Part shown: positions 27,254 to 38,398 of the stretch, in pieces | How the letters are laid out: the number at the start of each line of letters is the position of its first letter | How positions within the stretch are numbered: the stretch's first letter is position 1 | Assembly: GCA_012295275.1 (NCBI GenBank) | Contig: CM022672.1 | Coordinates: 11,228,904-11,292,903 of the forward strand | Source of the DNA: Chrysomallon squamiferum | Lineage: Eukaryota > Mollusca > Gastropoda > Neomphalida > Peltospiridae | Reading direction: 5' to 3' | DNA length: 64,000 bases | Made by a program: the position numbers and the translations under genes | The notes under the pieces: model-generated | Seen by the model: the letters and a program-made list of their open reading frames with translations, nothing else | The model's database searches: none | Told to the model about the DNA's origin: nothing

Positions 27254-28692
27254 ATAATTTTTATAAAATATTTGCAATGCGTCAGAATATTGTTATTGTT
27301 TCAGGTGGGCAGTATTTGTGGCCATGCATTACCAATCAACAAACTGATTTTCACACCAACAGGCAAAGAACTGATCACTGTCAGTGATGATCACAAAGTG
27401 AAGGTACTGAAAAATCACTTCTTCCCAACGGTCAACAAGTTTTTCTGCAATAAATTTGAATCAATTATGAACCGCAATGACTTATTCCTCAACCCAGCAC
27501 ATTTCTTTCTTTAATGGGATAGAAAAGAAAATAGTACATTTGATATTTTCATATTTTTCTATTTTAAATTTTTGTTTGGTTTCAAACTGTTACATTGCTA
27601 TAATGTGTAATTTCTTTTAATTTTTTTTTTTAATGTTTTTTATTATTATTTTTCAAAACATTTGTTTTATTAATGCAGATCTGGTCTGGCCATCTTGGAG
27701 TTCCACTGCACTGTCTGGGATCTGAGAAAAACGGTCCAGTGACTTCTGTAGCTCTGTCTTCTACTGGAGAGATGGTGGCTGCAGGTTTTCATGATGGACA
27801 CACTCGCATATTTGATGTTAATACAGGTCAGTGGCAGATTGCATTCATTCATGCATGCTGCATGCACACACTCACATGCATAACATCTATAAACAAGTAA
27901 GTATACCATGCATAAGCAGATATACATACATGCATAATATATGCATACACATATACTCATGCATTAGATACATAAATACACAGTGGACACAAATATCTTT
28001 GTAATAGTTACATAAATACACTTACGTTACAGTAGGTGCATACATATATTTATATACTCAATAGGTACATTTTGCATACATGTTAACAACAGATTCATAT
28101 ATACTAATAAATACATAATAAATATAAAATACACATATATTCACAATAGTTTGGATAAATACATACACATTTGCAATAGATGATAAATACATATACATAC
28201 ACTATAGAAGTATGAATACATATACATGTTCAGCAGATAAATATAAATTGATATATACACAAAAGATATATATATAAGTATGTACTTAAATAGTATCTAT
28301 ATGACTACAAAAAAAATACAGAGCAGATAAATAAATACACATACATTTACAATAGTTTCATAAATAAACACAGGTACACAGAAAACACAAATATTCACAT
28401 GTATAAAACAGATGTATAAATACACATGTACACAATAAATACATCAGGCCTCAGTTTTATAAATTAAACAAAAAACATTAATTTTAACAGTGTTTTTGTA
28501 TGATAAAGGTGCAAAGAAAGAATATAAAAAATATTTTAGAAGCATGATTATATTTTGCAGGGATTATGTTAGCAGAAGTGAGACACAACAGTGCCTGTAT
28601 TAGAGCGATGACTTACTGCCAGAAGGGAAAATACATCATCTCTGGGTCTGATGATTGTACTGTTTTGGTAAGTTGTATTTTAAAAACATAAT

Positions 28693-28749
<57 letters not shown>

Positions 28750-31237
28750 AATAATATAACGATAACAGTAACAACAATAATAATATGATAATAATAATAA
28801 AAACAACCACAATAACTACAACAAGAATAATAATAATATAATAACAATAATAATATGAAAAGTAACAATAAAAAAAACAATAATAATAAAAAAAAATATT
28901 TTTATATATATATATATATTAAAATTAAAACTTCTGATGAAAAACTGATTTTGATATTAATTTCGCTTCTCTGTTCACAGATGCTGGATGGACACACAGG
29001 AAGCAAGGTGGCCAGTTTTGAGGGCCACACTAAACCAGTTCTCTGTGTAACAGCCACAGACAAATATGTGGCCAGTGCTGGGGAAGATTACACCTGTCTC
29101 ATTTTCAAAGGACCTAAAAAAGCTCTGAAATCCAAAAGGTAAATACTAAACTTTGAAATATTTGGCAATAATGAGCAATTTGGCCACTTATAACTGCCAT
29201 TGTCTGATTTAAAAAAAGGCTAGCAATGTTTCTGGGTTTATTGGAGGGCTTTCTAAAAACAATATAAAAAATTAAAAAAATGTACATATTTATAATATCT
29301 TGCAGTGAGAATTATTTAAATTTTTCAGGTTGACTCCTGAGGTATCACTGAATCGCCACACTGGACCTATCACCAGCTGCACCTTTAACAGTGACAGCTC
29401 AAAGCTTGCTACAGCCAGCAGAGATTCAGTAAATATTGTTATTCATTTATTTATTTATTTATCTATGTATATATTTAAACTTTTTATTTATTTTTTATTT
29501 TTAATTAATTAATTTATTTATCATTTTCCTTTTTTTTCCCTTATTTATTATTTTAAAAATTTATTCTTTTAATTGTTATTTATTTTAAATATTTATATTT
29601 ATTTATTTACTGTTATACTCTTTAGTTTTTGTTTTGTTTTGTTTTGTTTTGTTTTATTATTTTGTTTTATTTATTTATTTATTTATTTATTTATTTTAAT
29701 TTTGGTACAGTAACAAAAGATAAAATATTATTTTGAATGGTAAAGTATAAATAAAAAAAGTACACAATAGATAAATGGAAGCTTATGTTACCTTAATTCA
29801 TGACATTATGATGCAGGTTTAAAAAATGTAAATTTGAAATGTTCCTTGATACTTCATTTTATTTTAATGCTACTCTTTTTTTCATTGTTCCATACATTTT
29901 CAAAGAAAAAAAAAGAAAGAAAAAATTGATGGTATTTTTATATGATTTTCATTTTAAATAAAGAAACATTAATTTTCTTTTCAATTTAAAACATTTTTCA
30001 CTGCATTTAAAAAAACAATTAATCAGACCTGTTTGATAAATTGTAATGTTTGTTTGTCAGTCTGTCATAATTTGGGACATGTTTACTGTCGACCTGGATC
30101 CAAATCCAGAGCCTGAGAAAATTCTTCATGCTTGCCACTCAGACTGGATCAATGACTGCCAATGGTCAAATATTGGAGATTATCTTGTAAGTATTTTTAA
30201 ATTACATTTATGATGTTTTGATTGTAAAATATTGGACATGACTTTGCTAGTATTTGTTTTAGTGGTCAAGTGTTCTAGATTATACCATGTTTGTATCTTT
30301 AAATTGGAAATTTATTGTAGAACTTAAAAGAAATCTAATACATATTCTAGACCTTATTGTAAAACTTGTGGGGTAAGTACCATTTGTGATTCAGATAAAT
30401 GTTTTTAAAACTGTTAGTGTTTCAACAAAAGCAGTCAAAGATATTAAAAGCTTTGTGTCATTTGATATAAAATTTGAAAAATATAATTTAACCAAATATT
30501 TGGTTAGTATTATGAAGATATTTTGTGAAACAAGAAAAAATGAGAGATAAACAAAAATTAGTTCTCTTTAGCAGATACAAAGTATATAATTTTGATTTTT
30601 CTAAAACAAAATATGATTTCATAGTAAATATCTATATTTTAAATTCTACTACATTTTGACTGATAATTTTACAAAATGATAATGTTATCAGTTGATTATG
30701 AAGATACAGTTTGCTGATAAGTTTCACAAAGCACAAATAGTTGTGAACAAACATCAGTAAAAAAAAAAAAAAAATATTCACTTTTACTAAATGTTTAAGC
30801 ACTGCAGTGGTCAAATATCTGTCCATGCATTATCTCAAAACAAATAGGCATTTGTGTTTGTTTCTTTTAAATATTTTAGGTGACTGCATCCAATGACTTC
30901 AATTTGAAAGTGTGGGATGTCAAGAGTGGATTGGAGAAAATAAAACTTGTAGGACACATGTCTGCTGTGAACAAAGTAGTCTACCAGGTGAACACAATTA
31001 TGATCTGTCAAAACATACCAGGGAATTCACTTGTTAAATATCTGTAAATTACTTGATGGGAATTTATACTCAGCATTTTTGTTTTATGATATATGGATAA
31101 ACACAGCTGGAAAGTGTCATGGATGGATCAGAGATTTCAGAAAATGGGAGGGATCCCAAATGTGGTTGATATGAATTGAAAGATGAAATGAATTTACTTC
31201 TGGTTATAAAAAAAAAAAAAAAAAAAGGCCAAATCCC

Positions 31238-31289
<52 letters not shown>

Positions 31290-32319
31290 TTGATAAAATG
31301 AAATAAAAAAATAACATTAAAAAAAGTCAAGAAAATTATAGCTGCATAAACAGATAGTAATGATTGATCACCCAGCAATTAAAGACAAGTTTTCAAGCTA
31401 TACAAGGTTTCAGAAAAAAAGATACAGTTTTATAAACTGAGTATTAAATAAATCAATAATGTCTAATATAAAAATCAGTAATAGCTAATATTAATAACAG
31501 TTAATAAAATAATTTTCAGAATAATTTTTCATATATCAGTATATTATATATTTCTAGATAAACTAAAATCTATCTATGATGTTAATAATAGTTAATAAAA
31601 TAATTTTGAAAATTATGTTTTCAATATGGTTGTATATGTATATATAATATCATATTAATAACAAAATAATTTTCAGAATAACATTTTCATATATCTATAT
31701 CTATCTATCTATCTATATATATATAGATAGATTTTCAGATTAAACTAAAATTTATCTATGATATTAATACTAGAATAATTTTCAGAAGAATATTTTCAGT
31801 GTCTGTGTATCTCCTATCAGTAACAGTTAATAATAATATTGTTTTCAGTATGGCTGTATTGTCTCGGCATGTAGTGATGGATCGGTCAAGATTTGGTCAC
31901 ACAAAGGGTCAGAGATTACCACACTGTATGGACACACACAGAGAGTCAACTCCTGTGACATTCTTGTCAAAGTCAAAGGAGGAGAAGAAGTTGAAAGTAA
32001 ACAATTAAAATTAACATACATACAGTTCATTACAACCTTTTAATATCACCTATTTTTGTTATTGTTATTAATTAATTAATTAATTAATTAATTAATTATT
32101 ATTATTATTACTTTTTTATTTATTTAATTTAATTTAATTTTTATTTTATAGACATTTATTTTATAGACAAATATTTCTTTTTCTTTCTTTCTTTCTTTCT
32201 TTCTTTATTTAACTTTACTGTATTTCTTTATGAGATGACACTTGATATGAATGTATTTTTTTATTATTAACTCACACAAAACAAATTTTAATCAACATAA
32301 TCAATCATTATTATAGTAA

Positions 32320-32354
<35 letters not shown>

Positions 32355-35300
32355 AACTGTATCTATATGTAAGTACAACAGAAGGAATGTCACACTAGAT
32401 TTTTGTTTGGTGTATAATTTTTACAGATGAAGAAGAAGAAGAAATGGATTGGAGTTCAATGCAAGAAGAAGCATCAAAACCCAAAACAAATACATCAAAG
32501 CCACTTATTAAGATGGATGAGGTTGTCGTGGCAACATGTGGTGATGATGGTTTGATCAGACTTTGGTTGCCACTTCAGGTAAGTGAACCAAGATTTTTTA
32601 ACTTTAGAGAGATGATTATTAATTTAAGTATTATTTTTGTTTTTTTTTGATGGTAGTATTGTGCATTGAAAAAACATTTGATGAAATAACATCTTTTTGT
32701 TGTTTGTATGTTTCAGTTATGAAATCCTTTGAACTTAATAAGAAAACAAAAATTAAATACACACTACAACCACTGCTGTTAGTACAACTAATACTAATAC
32801 AACCACTACCACTACTGTGATAAAAATCCTTAAATTATTTTATTTCAGGCCAATGAACTGGTCAGTTTAATGGGTCATTCTGACCGTGTCCTGTCAGTCA
32901 GCTCGGACAAATCTGGTAATGTGGTCAGTTGTTCTCTTGACAAATCAGTCCGGCTGTGGGCTCCAGAGCTTTCTGGAGAAAAAGTCAAGGACCATCATGA
33001 TGCTGAGATAACTCTAGTTGTTTCCTGTGTAGATGGCAGCACTGTTCTTACAGGAAGCAGGTATTCATTTCTGTTTAAATTATTTTTGTTCAATCATTAA
33101 TCAAAATATTCTGAAAATGTGAAAATGTATAAAAAAATAAATTAAATTAAAATTAACATTAGATGAATAAAAATAAATAAATAAATAATATAAGTGCTTT
33201 TTATGAAAAATTATAACCCATGCAGGCCAAGTTGATAAAGAAGGATGATGAAATCAATTTTTTTGAAATCTAGAGAGACATACATGAACATTATTCTGAG
33301 AATTATTTTATTAACTGTTATTAATATCACAAGATATTTGTGTTGCTTTCAGAGATGGAATTATAAAACTCTGGTGTGACAGTGAAAACAATTCTGCTTT
33401 CTTGCAATGTGTTTACAGTTTCAAGGTTTGTTTCTATTTTATGAAAAACCTATATCATTGATCTATAGATTTATGTTTTTTTTATATATTTTAAACTTCC
33501 ATTCATATTCAGGGCACTAAATATAATGTTTGGGACACTGTAAATGCATCCATTATTATTATTTTTTGTTGTCCATTAACATTAATCTATCTTCAACAAT
33601 TATAAAATTCATTTTTGTAATGAATATAATTAAAGTATTAAATTATTTTTAAATTAAATTATTATTATTGTTATTGTTGTTATTATTATCATCATCATCA
33701 TCATCATTCATTATCATCATCATCATCATTATTATTATTATTATTATTATTATTGCTTCGCTATTTTAAATATTTGAGTTCTGCCTAATTTCTTGTTTTT
33801 GTTTTCAGGCTCATGATAAATCAGTGAACTGTGCCACATTTTTGAATCGACAAGGGTTGAAGTTTGTGACAGGATCTGACGAGAATTCTCTAATATTCTG
33901 GGATATTGTCAGGAAAAAAGACTGCTTGTTTGTCAAGTGAGTTTGGGTTTTATATTATTTGAATAATCACAGCATAATTTGTTTTATTTTAAGATGAACT
34001 CAAACGTTAATATATAAATAGTGAAGATTATTAATATACACGTTAATGTTGCATGAATAATTATGTGCATAATGTTTCTATCAACTCAAAAATTAATATG
34101 TAAACAAGGAAGATTATTAATGTACAAGTGTGATCTATTAAAACATTCTTATCTGAGTATAAATTACCAAATGATGATAGTTTGAAAGCCTGACTGAAAT
34201 AATAAAATAGCATATAATTAAATGTGTATTGCTACTAGTTTCTGAATTTTAAAAAGCCAGTGATTAAGAAAAATGTGTAATGATTTACGTTAACAGTGTT
34301 TGATCAAAATAATAATAATAATAATAACAAAAATTAAATAATTCAAAATTAATAGTAATAATAAAATATAAATAAACATCAATAATTATTAATAATAGTA
34401 GTTCATTTTCTTCAGTGACATGCTTGAGCAGATGAATTTATTTTCTGTTATCTGCTGTAAATCTAACATGGTGTTCATTTTCAAATAGTTAGAGATTTCT
34501 TTTTTAAAATCACTGTTTCAAGGTCTTAGGTTTACAAATAGAGGGCAGTGGCTGACACTGAAAAAAGCCAAAAGGGCCACCTACTAAAACAGTTCAAACT
34601 AGCAAAGTGATGTTTGACATGGAGTCCAAAGGGTTAAGTACTTTTTATTGCAAAAACCTTTCAGTATATAAATTATATTATTTTGTTTTTTTGTTTGTTT
34701 TTTCAGAAAATGTAAAACATTTGTGACAACAACTCCAGTGACATGTTTGGCATGGAATGAATTCTTGCCATCAAAATCAGGTCTGATCTTTTTCTCAGCA
34801 CAGTGGGATGGGTCTGTTTTAGTCTGGAATACAGATCGGGAGTCACCTGTGACTCAGTTCTGCAGGTTTGTTTTTAATCAGACTTTTATTTAACTTTGTT
34901 TCACTGGCAGATTCAGCATGTTTTCATGATGGTCTCGAGTATAAAAACAGTCAGGGGTGTCTTAATGATAAAATTAGTCACAGGAAATCTCAAATTGAGA
35001 GCAAACTCGTGGTGTCACAGCTGTGAAAACAGTCAGGAATGCATGAAATTTATTTACTGTAAATAGTAAAATAATTTATTTTGTACATAAATACTTACGA
35101 CTGATAACATAGAGATGTCTATACTACTAATGATAAGTTTTGTTTTGATTATTTCATGATAAATTTATCAGTATTTTACAACTGAAAACATTTCAACAAC
35201 ACTGTACATGAAAACATGTCATCAACATCACACGTGAAAATATCAACATTATGCAATAAAATATCTCATCAACATTATGTAAATATTTAATCAACATTTC

Positions 35301-37537
35301 ACAGGTAAATATTTAATCAACATTTCACAGGTAAATATTTCATCAATAAAAGTATCTTGTCATCCATCATCTCATGTTAAAATATCATTATTTCACATGA
35401 TAGTTATTGTTCTTATTCAGAGAAAAGAAGACTGGGTTCTACAAAATATGGATAACAAAAATGTCTTTCAGTGCAGCAACTCCTACCCAATTACTGACTG
35501 CAGACACTGATGGAAACATTTTAATCCTCAATACTGAACAAATATTTATTGTAAGTCTCTTCAGATATATATATACAAGTCTTAAGTAGAGTGTATACCT
35601 TATGTGTCCATCTTTTTTCTAACCTTTTTCTGCTGACCTGTTGAAAAATGTATGAAACACAGTAACTGGACTCCTCTTCAACTATATTTAACATTAAGTG
35701 AATCCAGAGAAGTATAAACCTATTGAGCTCCACTCTTTTTCTCACCCCCTCCTTCTGCTGATCTGCTTTTTCTTTATAATGAAACTAATATCATCTTGAA
35801 AAGTACCATATGTTGAAATGAGGTAGTTAAAATACTGATGTTATAATAAATTACAGTGGTGTTTCTTTTTCAATAGACCAGACTGAAATATATAAAAGTG
35901 ATGGTAAGAAAAGTGTGACAAAAATATTTTGGACTTAAATCTCGTTTATCATATATATACTTTCCTGTTTTGGAAGAAAGTCAAAGATAAGATTCTGATA
36001 TAAGCTTAATAAACTGCAATTAAGAGTCTCACTATCTGAAGAGCTTCTAATAATTTCATTTCACTTTTTACACATCAACCATATTAACTGTTGACGTTTA
36101 CCAGTGTAAGCCTCATCAGTTTTTCAAGCTTAGATCTAAGTCCGGTTGTAAAGGAAATTACTGGTAAAAAGTTCCTAAATGCTAATCACTATAAATTTGT
36201 GATTTTTTGTCTCCTCCTTTCAATAACACACCACATAAAGAGCACCTTGAAAGTACACTGAGTTGTCTTTAAAAGATAAATAAAAAAATAAAAAAAATGA
36301 ATTCAGTAATTTCTTCTTCCATAGGGAAGTTACAAAGAACCAGAAATGATTGGAAACTTCGTCATTAAAAGTGAAGAAATAGACAAAGAGACTGAACCTC
36401 AGAAACGACAGAGTAACTGGATTCTAGATGTTGTTCAGAAGGATAAAACAATGTTTTGTGGAGACTCAGAAGGGCAAATAACTCTGATTGAAAATGGGCA
36501 GATTTCAATTACTCAAAAGGTATTAATTGAAAATATAACCATCAGTAAAACCTCTTTAAATTAATTTTTAATTTTCTTTTGTCATGGTTTGAAATGATTT
36601 TAGTTCAAAATTTAAGGGACATTATTCTCATCAAGTTTCTTCAAATGTTATTTTATTTTAATCTTCATAAAAATCCTGAAATAATTTATTCCTTTTGTTA
36701 TTTTTCATTGAATATTTCATGTTTCCAAACTGATATTAAACTCAATCATGTTTTCTTTTCACCTGTACTTTTAGATACATGGAGAGGGTATTACAGGTGT
36801 GGTGGTTGATGATAATACTTTAATAACAGCCAGCACTGATCAAACCATCAAAGTGTGGACAAAAGACCTTAATCAGGTGAGAATTTTTCTTTTCATAAAT
36901 ATGTCATAATATTAACAGAAAAAAAAAAAATAAAAAATAAAAAAACATTTTTGATTGATAAATGCTTAATGACTTGTAATTCTGTATAGGAATGTTTTTA
37001 TTACTAATTTTAGTTGTTCCTTTAATCAGTTTTTTTCACTAAATTAAATTTTTAAATGTTTTTAGAAACAAATATTTACTTTTGTTTATTCATAATTGTT
37101 TCATTTTCATTTTCATTTTCATTTTCATATTTTGTTTATATATTTTTGAAGCTATTATTTTCAGATAGTTGTATGAACTTGTATTCATAAATAATTTAAT
37201 ATTTGACTAATGCAGTTTTTTTATGAAATATTTTTTACCACAAAATTTTATCTTTCTATATTAATTTTATAGCATATTTAATGACTGTTAAACATTTTAT
37301 TAAACATTTTTAAAAACTAGATTCTTTAATTAAACATTCAGTTTGTTTTCTTAGAAATGTGACAATAATTACTAGCTTTATGATATTATTAACTTCTTTT
37401 TATTTTAACAGATTGGTCAGTTCTTCTGTTCAGCACCTGTAACAGGCATTGCCATGGTAACAAGGACAAGCAACAAACTTCATCTGGTCTGTGGTGATAG
37501 TCTTGGCAACATTTACCATTTATGTTGGTGTATCTAA
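1541..37537 (+). CDS. TEP1: Telomerase protein component 1 (TEP1), 53 coding exons
   Basis: Encodes the invertebrate counterpart of TEP1, the large vault-particle and telomerase-associated protein that binds vault RNA and telomerase RNA. Coding exons sum to 8,031 nt including the stop, about 2,676 residues; human TEP1 is about 2,630. Domain order matches the family: low-complexity N-terminus (1-257), TROVE plus vWA-like region (258-940), DUF4062 (about 941-1159, with [16 protein letters not shown]), NACHT (1160-1510, Walker A GKSGCGKS at about 1210-1217, Walker [10 protein letters not shown] at about 1300-1308), a helical linker, and WD40 repeats from about 1722 to the end. All exon joins keep phase with GT-AG signals. 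The frame is broken twice by single-base indels in homopolymers (8876-8880 and 16120-16124), probably assembly errors but possibly real lesions. The TAA stop is at 37535-37537. Exons are listed in the block entries that follow. Confidence 0.95.
3640..3900 (+). repeat. Degenerate ~110-bp tandem repeat in TEP1 intron 3
   Basis: Three diverged copies share a pattern of gtcaaacaaata...ctgttgat...aattatttttgat...gcacactg. They lie between exon 3 (ends 3400) and exon 4 (starts 4363). The rest of the intron has no recognisable feature. Confidence 0.55.
4540..4600 (+). repeat. (TG)n(TA)n microsatellite, TEP1 intron 4
   Basis: A run of gtgtgt followed by tatata just inside the intron after exon 4. 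Confidence 0.9.
4886..5045 (+). repeat. TG-rich and (GGTAT)n/(GGCAT)n microsatellite, TEP1 intron 5
   Basis: The intron begins with TGTG tracts that grade into tandem GGTAT pentamers (about 4980-5013) and then GGCAT pentamers (about 5014-5029). All frames across it are open for some distance because of the simple repeat, so open frames here on either strand are not genes. Confidence 0.85.
5968..6000 (+). repeat. (TA)n microsatellite, TEP1 intron 6
   Basis: About fifteen TA dinucleotides. Further short TA runs follow at 6119-6141 and 6489-6512. Confidence 0.85.
8824..9005 (+). other. TEP1: TEP1 exon 11 with RGG-rich stretch and +1 frame break
   Basis: The exon enters in frame from exon 10 and reads into AAMTSGIQG. 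Past the G5 run at 8876-8880 that frame hits a TAA within the exon. The next frame gives SKGRGG, then [12 protein letters not shown], ends at a gtatgt donor at 9006, and joins exon 12 ([17 protein letters not shown]) in correct phase. One G too many in the run explains this. RGG/RG repeats commonly bind RNA and are targets of arginine methylation. I know of no RGG box at this place in vertebrate TEP1. Confidence 0.75.
9199..9258 (+). repeat. (CTCCCT)n microsatellite, TEP1 intron 11
   Basis: A pyrimidine tract of CTCCCT hexamers, the only C-rich simple repeat in the gene. Confidence 0.85.
11560..11850 (+). repeat. Degenerate ~75-bp tandem repeat, TEP1 intron 14
   Basis: About four diverged copies share atataattgagtttg...atatttgttta...ttaaa.tga.aaaata elements. 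They fill much of the intron between exons 14 and 15. Confidence 0.5.
12360..12500 (+). repeat. (AAT)n/(AAATA)n microsatellite, TEP1 intron 15
   Basis: AATAAAA-type repeats grading into a run of about twenty AAT trinucleotides, between exons 15 and 16. Confidence 0.9.
13688..13718 (+). repeat. (TA)n microsatellite, TEP1 intron 17
   Basis: A simple TA run between exons 17 and 18. A 22-base poly-A lies further on at about 14119-14140. Nothing else is recognisable in the 1-kb intron. Confidence 0.85.
14288..16631 (+). other. TEP1: TEP1 exons 18-21: DUF4062 domain
   Basis: Exons: 14288-14464, 15217-15459, 16031-16146, 16511-16631, about residues 941-1159. The start [22 protein letters not shown] and the following [23 protein letters not shown] and [13 protein letters not shown] are classic DUF4062 signatures, a domain that often precedes NACHT in TEP1- and NWD1-type proteins. 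In exon 20 the upstream frame ends in a TAG after DDVYEKVV. Adding one base to the A5 run at 16120-16124 restores SSLEVFDG and the correct phase for exon 21 ([13 protein letters not shown]). This is the second of two single-base breaks in the gene. Confidence 0.9.
14888..15165 (+). repeat. ~23-bp minisatellite, TEP1 intron 18
   Basis: About a dozen imperfect copies of a 22-24 base unit built on ctagttgttctatcctactta. The last copy ends some 50 bases before the exon 19 acceptor at 15216. The open frames in this stretch are repeat translations, not genes. Confidence 0.85.
16655..17120 (+). repeat. ~80-bp degenerate tandem repeat, TEP1 intron 21
   Basis: Six diverged copies follow the pattern gaacatttttaatat..gtgtagaaatgc.atcaagatgaactatag.atttaaaagacaa..ttaa. 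They fill almost the whole intron between exons 21 and 22. Confidence 0.75.
19028..19078 (+). repeat. (TG)n microsatellite, TEP1 intron 25
   Basis: About twenty-five TG dinucleotides, followed to about 19310 by looser TGTG/TATG-rich sequence. A similar loose TG stretch is at 18498-18720 in the intron before. Confidence 0.9.
19340..19733 (+). repeat. AT-rich tandem array abutting the exon 26 acceptor of TEP1
   Basis: Seven or so copies of a roughly 55-65 base unit containing tataatttaatatgatcatt and taataaggttggatata. The last copy runs into the splice site: the intron end ..aatataatttaag is itself repeat sequence in which the usual ..aatatgatcatt has become aag. The acceptor therefore lacks a clear polypyrimidine tract. 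Confidence 0.8.
20693..20900 (+). repeat. Duplicated ~140-bp segment, TEP1 intron 27
   Basis: Two copies, near 20693 and 20831, begin ttacatgaaaaacatagat.ataaata and continue through taaataaacaaaa..tt. and a T-rich stretch. A simple local duplication. Confidence 0.6.
23575..24125 (+). repeat. 62/65-bp tandem array copying the start of TEP1 exon 33
   Basis: Nine copies begin gttagtgaaaaca and contain catgctgatgctatatct. The ninth is the true exon start (24082). Copies 4-9 each follow an intact ttcag, giving acceptors that end at 23765, 23827, 23892, 23954, 24019 and 24081, spaced alternately 62 and 65 bases, so that the last four intervals form a 127-base higher-order unit. Use of an upstream acceptor with read-through meets a TAG at the next copy boundary, so only the last acceptor keeps the protein open. 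Confidence 0.93.
26823..27088. mobile_element. 266-bp MITE with Tigger-like terminal inverted repeats, TEP1 intron 36
   Basis: The left end CAGATTGACAATCC... and the reverse complement of the right end, CAGGTTGAGGATCG..., match at about two thirds of 36 positions including a shared TGAAAT block, with TA next to the right end. The interior near the left end (gaaatgcttgggaccagaag) resembles terminal sequence I associate with Tc1/mariner-Tigger-type nonautonomous elements. It has no coding capacity. Boundaries are approximate and the element is old. Confidence 0.65.
27209..27247 (+). repeat. (TA)n microsatellite, TEP1 intron 36
   Basis: About nineteen TA dinucleotides shortly before exon 37. 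Confidence 0.9.
27900..28440 (+). repeat. Degenerate ATACAT-rich minisatellite, TEP1 intron 38
   Basis: Many loosely matching 30-35 base units of the form acatacacatt.acaatag.tacataaata fill the intron between exons 38 and 39. Open frames on the opposite strand are products of this repeat. Confidence 0.65.
28690..28880 (+). repeat. (AAC)n/(AAT)n microsatellite, TEP1 intron 39
   Basis: About nineteen AAC trinucleotides followed by mixed AAT/AAC repeats up to the next exon's approach. Leu-, Cys- or Tyr-run open frames here on the minus strand are artefacts. Confidence 0.9.
31240..31290 (+). repeat. (TAA)n microsatellite, TEP1 intron 43
   Basis: About sixteen TAA trinucleotides, preceded by a short poly-A. 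Shorter TTAA/TTTC/TCTG simple runs lie at 32069-32110, 32180-32205 and 32320-32355 in the next intron. Confidence 0.9.
33660..33755 (+). repeat. (ATC)n/(ATT)n microsatellite, TEP1 intron 47
   Basis: Interspersed TTA, TCA and ATT trinucleotide runs shortly before exon 48. A 26-base repeat built on gtaaatatttaatcaacatttcacag occurs at about 35280-35345 in intron 49. Confidence 0.8.
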
Positions 37538-37766
37538 ATGTTTCAACAAGAACTTTGTAAATAATGTTAAATTAATAAGTTTACTGCTTTGTGGTGATCA
37601 TGTTAACAACATATACCATTTATCTTGGTGTGTCTAAATGTTTAAACAGGAACATTGTAAATAATATTTTGTATTAGTAAATTTATTGTTTCTGTAGTGA
37701 TAGTCTTGGTAAATTTTGTCTTTTACCTAAATGTTCAAACAAGAAATTTGTAAATGATATTTTATA

Positions 37767-38398
37767 CAGTGGTAGCTTGACTTACGAGTTTAATTCAGCT
37801 CGTAACTCAATTTCACAACTGAAATTTATTGAAATACCATTAATCTGTTCCAGCCCCCCAGAAACCACCCCAAAAATTTGTAACATGTTTTTAAATAAGA
37901 AAAATGTGTTTGTAAATGACAAATACTGAATAAAAATAAAATAAAAGAGAATGTAAAAAAATAAATTGGTTTTATAAAGTGTAAATGGTTAGGGTTTCTC
38001 TATCTTTTCATGGACAGAGGCCAACAGCTTAGAAATTATTTTAATGCCTTTTGCTGGAGTTATAGCCTCCTTCTGCTTCAGTATGATACATATTGTAGAA
38101 GCACTGCATAGCCAAGTCAACTGACTACATGCACATCCAGCTAATTCAGTGGACATCATCTGCTTCTTCTTCTTCTCAGACTGTCCTTTGCACTCATTTT
38201 CTTAGGATCCATGGAAATTTAGCAAAAACTGCACAAAATATGAGCACAACACAACACCATGGTGAGGTAATCACATGAAGAAAACTTGGGATGCTGGACA
38301 GATTTTGGCTCATAATTCAAAGCAAAAAATTGACACGGCAACTGCTTGTAACTTGGAAAACTCGTAAGTTGGGGCATTTGTAAGTCAAGGTACCACTG
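37767..38398 (-). mobile_element. 632-bp nonautonomous Tigger-like element with TA duplication
   Basis: The left end CAGTGGTAGCTTGACTTACGA and the inverted right end CAGTGGTACCTTGACTTAC match closely and are flanked by TA on both sides (37765-37766 and 38399-38400), as expected of Tc1/mariner-superfamily elements. A remnant of a transposase N-terminus lies on the minus strand inside it. It interrupts the tandem array behind TEP1, so it inserted after the array formed. It is internally deleted and cannot encode a transposase. Confidence 0.88.
37991..38212 (-). pseudogene. Tigger-type transposase remnant, CENP-B-like HTH segment
   Basis: On the minus strand the element starts MDPKKMSAKDS and, after a frame change, reads KKKKQMMSTEL, then STICIILKQKEAITPAKGI and ISKLLASVHEKIEK. 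This is the layout of the N-terminal helix-turn-helix of Tigger/CENP-B-like transposases. The middle of the HTH appears deleted and the catalytic DDE part is absent. It is a fossil fragment. Confidence 0.75.

Larger units (their letters stand above)
23009..37537 (+). other. TEP1: TEP1 exons 32-53: WD40 repeat array
   Basis: Exons: 23009-23104, 24082-24206, 24845-24994, 25498-25603, 26315-26434, 27305-27403, 27679-27826, 28561-28667, 28981-29138, 29329-29428, 30061-30186, 30880-30987, 31849-31996, 32427-32578, 32849-33060, 33353-33425, 33809-33936, 34707-34865, 35421-35550, 36325-36519, 36775-36876, 37412-37537. They encode about 955 residues of WD40 blades with repeated GH...SxD..(I/V)(K/R)(I/L)W signatures (for example [43 protein letters not shown]). 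The count of blades is above a dozen; two propellers are likely, as in vertebrate TEP1. Exon 45 carries an acidic then Lys/Thr-rich insert ([11 protein letters not shown]) between blades. The reading frame is unbroken throughout this part. Confidence 0.93.

Noticed and set aside
28613-28880. Leu-, Cys- and Tyr-run open frames on the minus strand
   Set aside because: They are translations of the AAC/AAT microsatellite in TEP1 intron 39.
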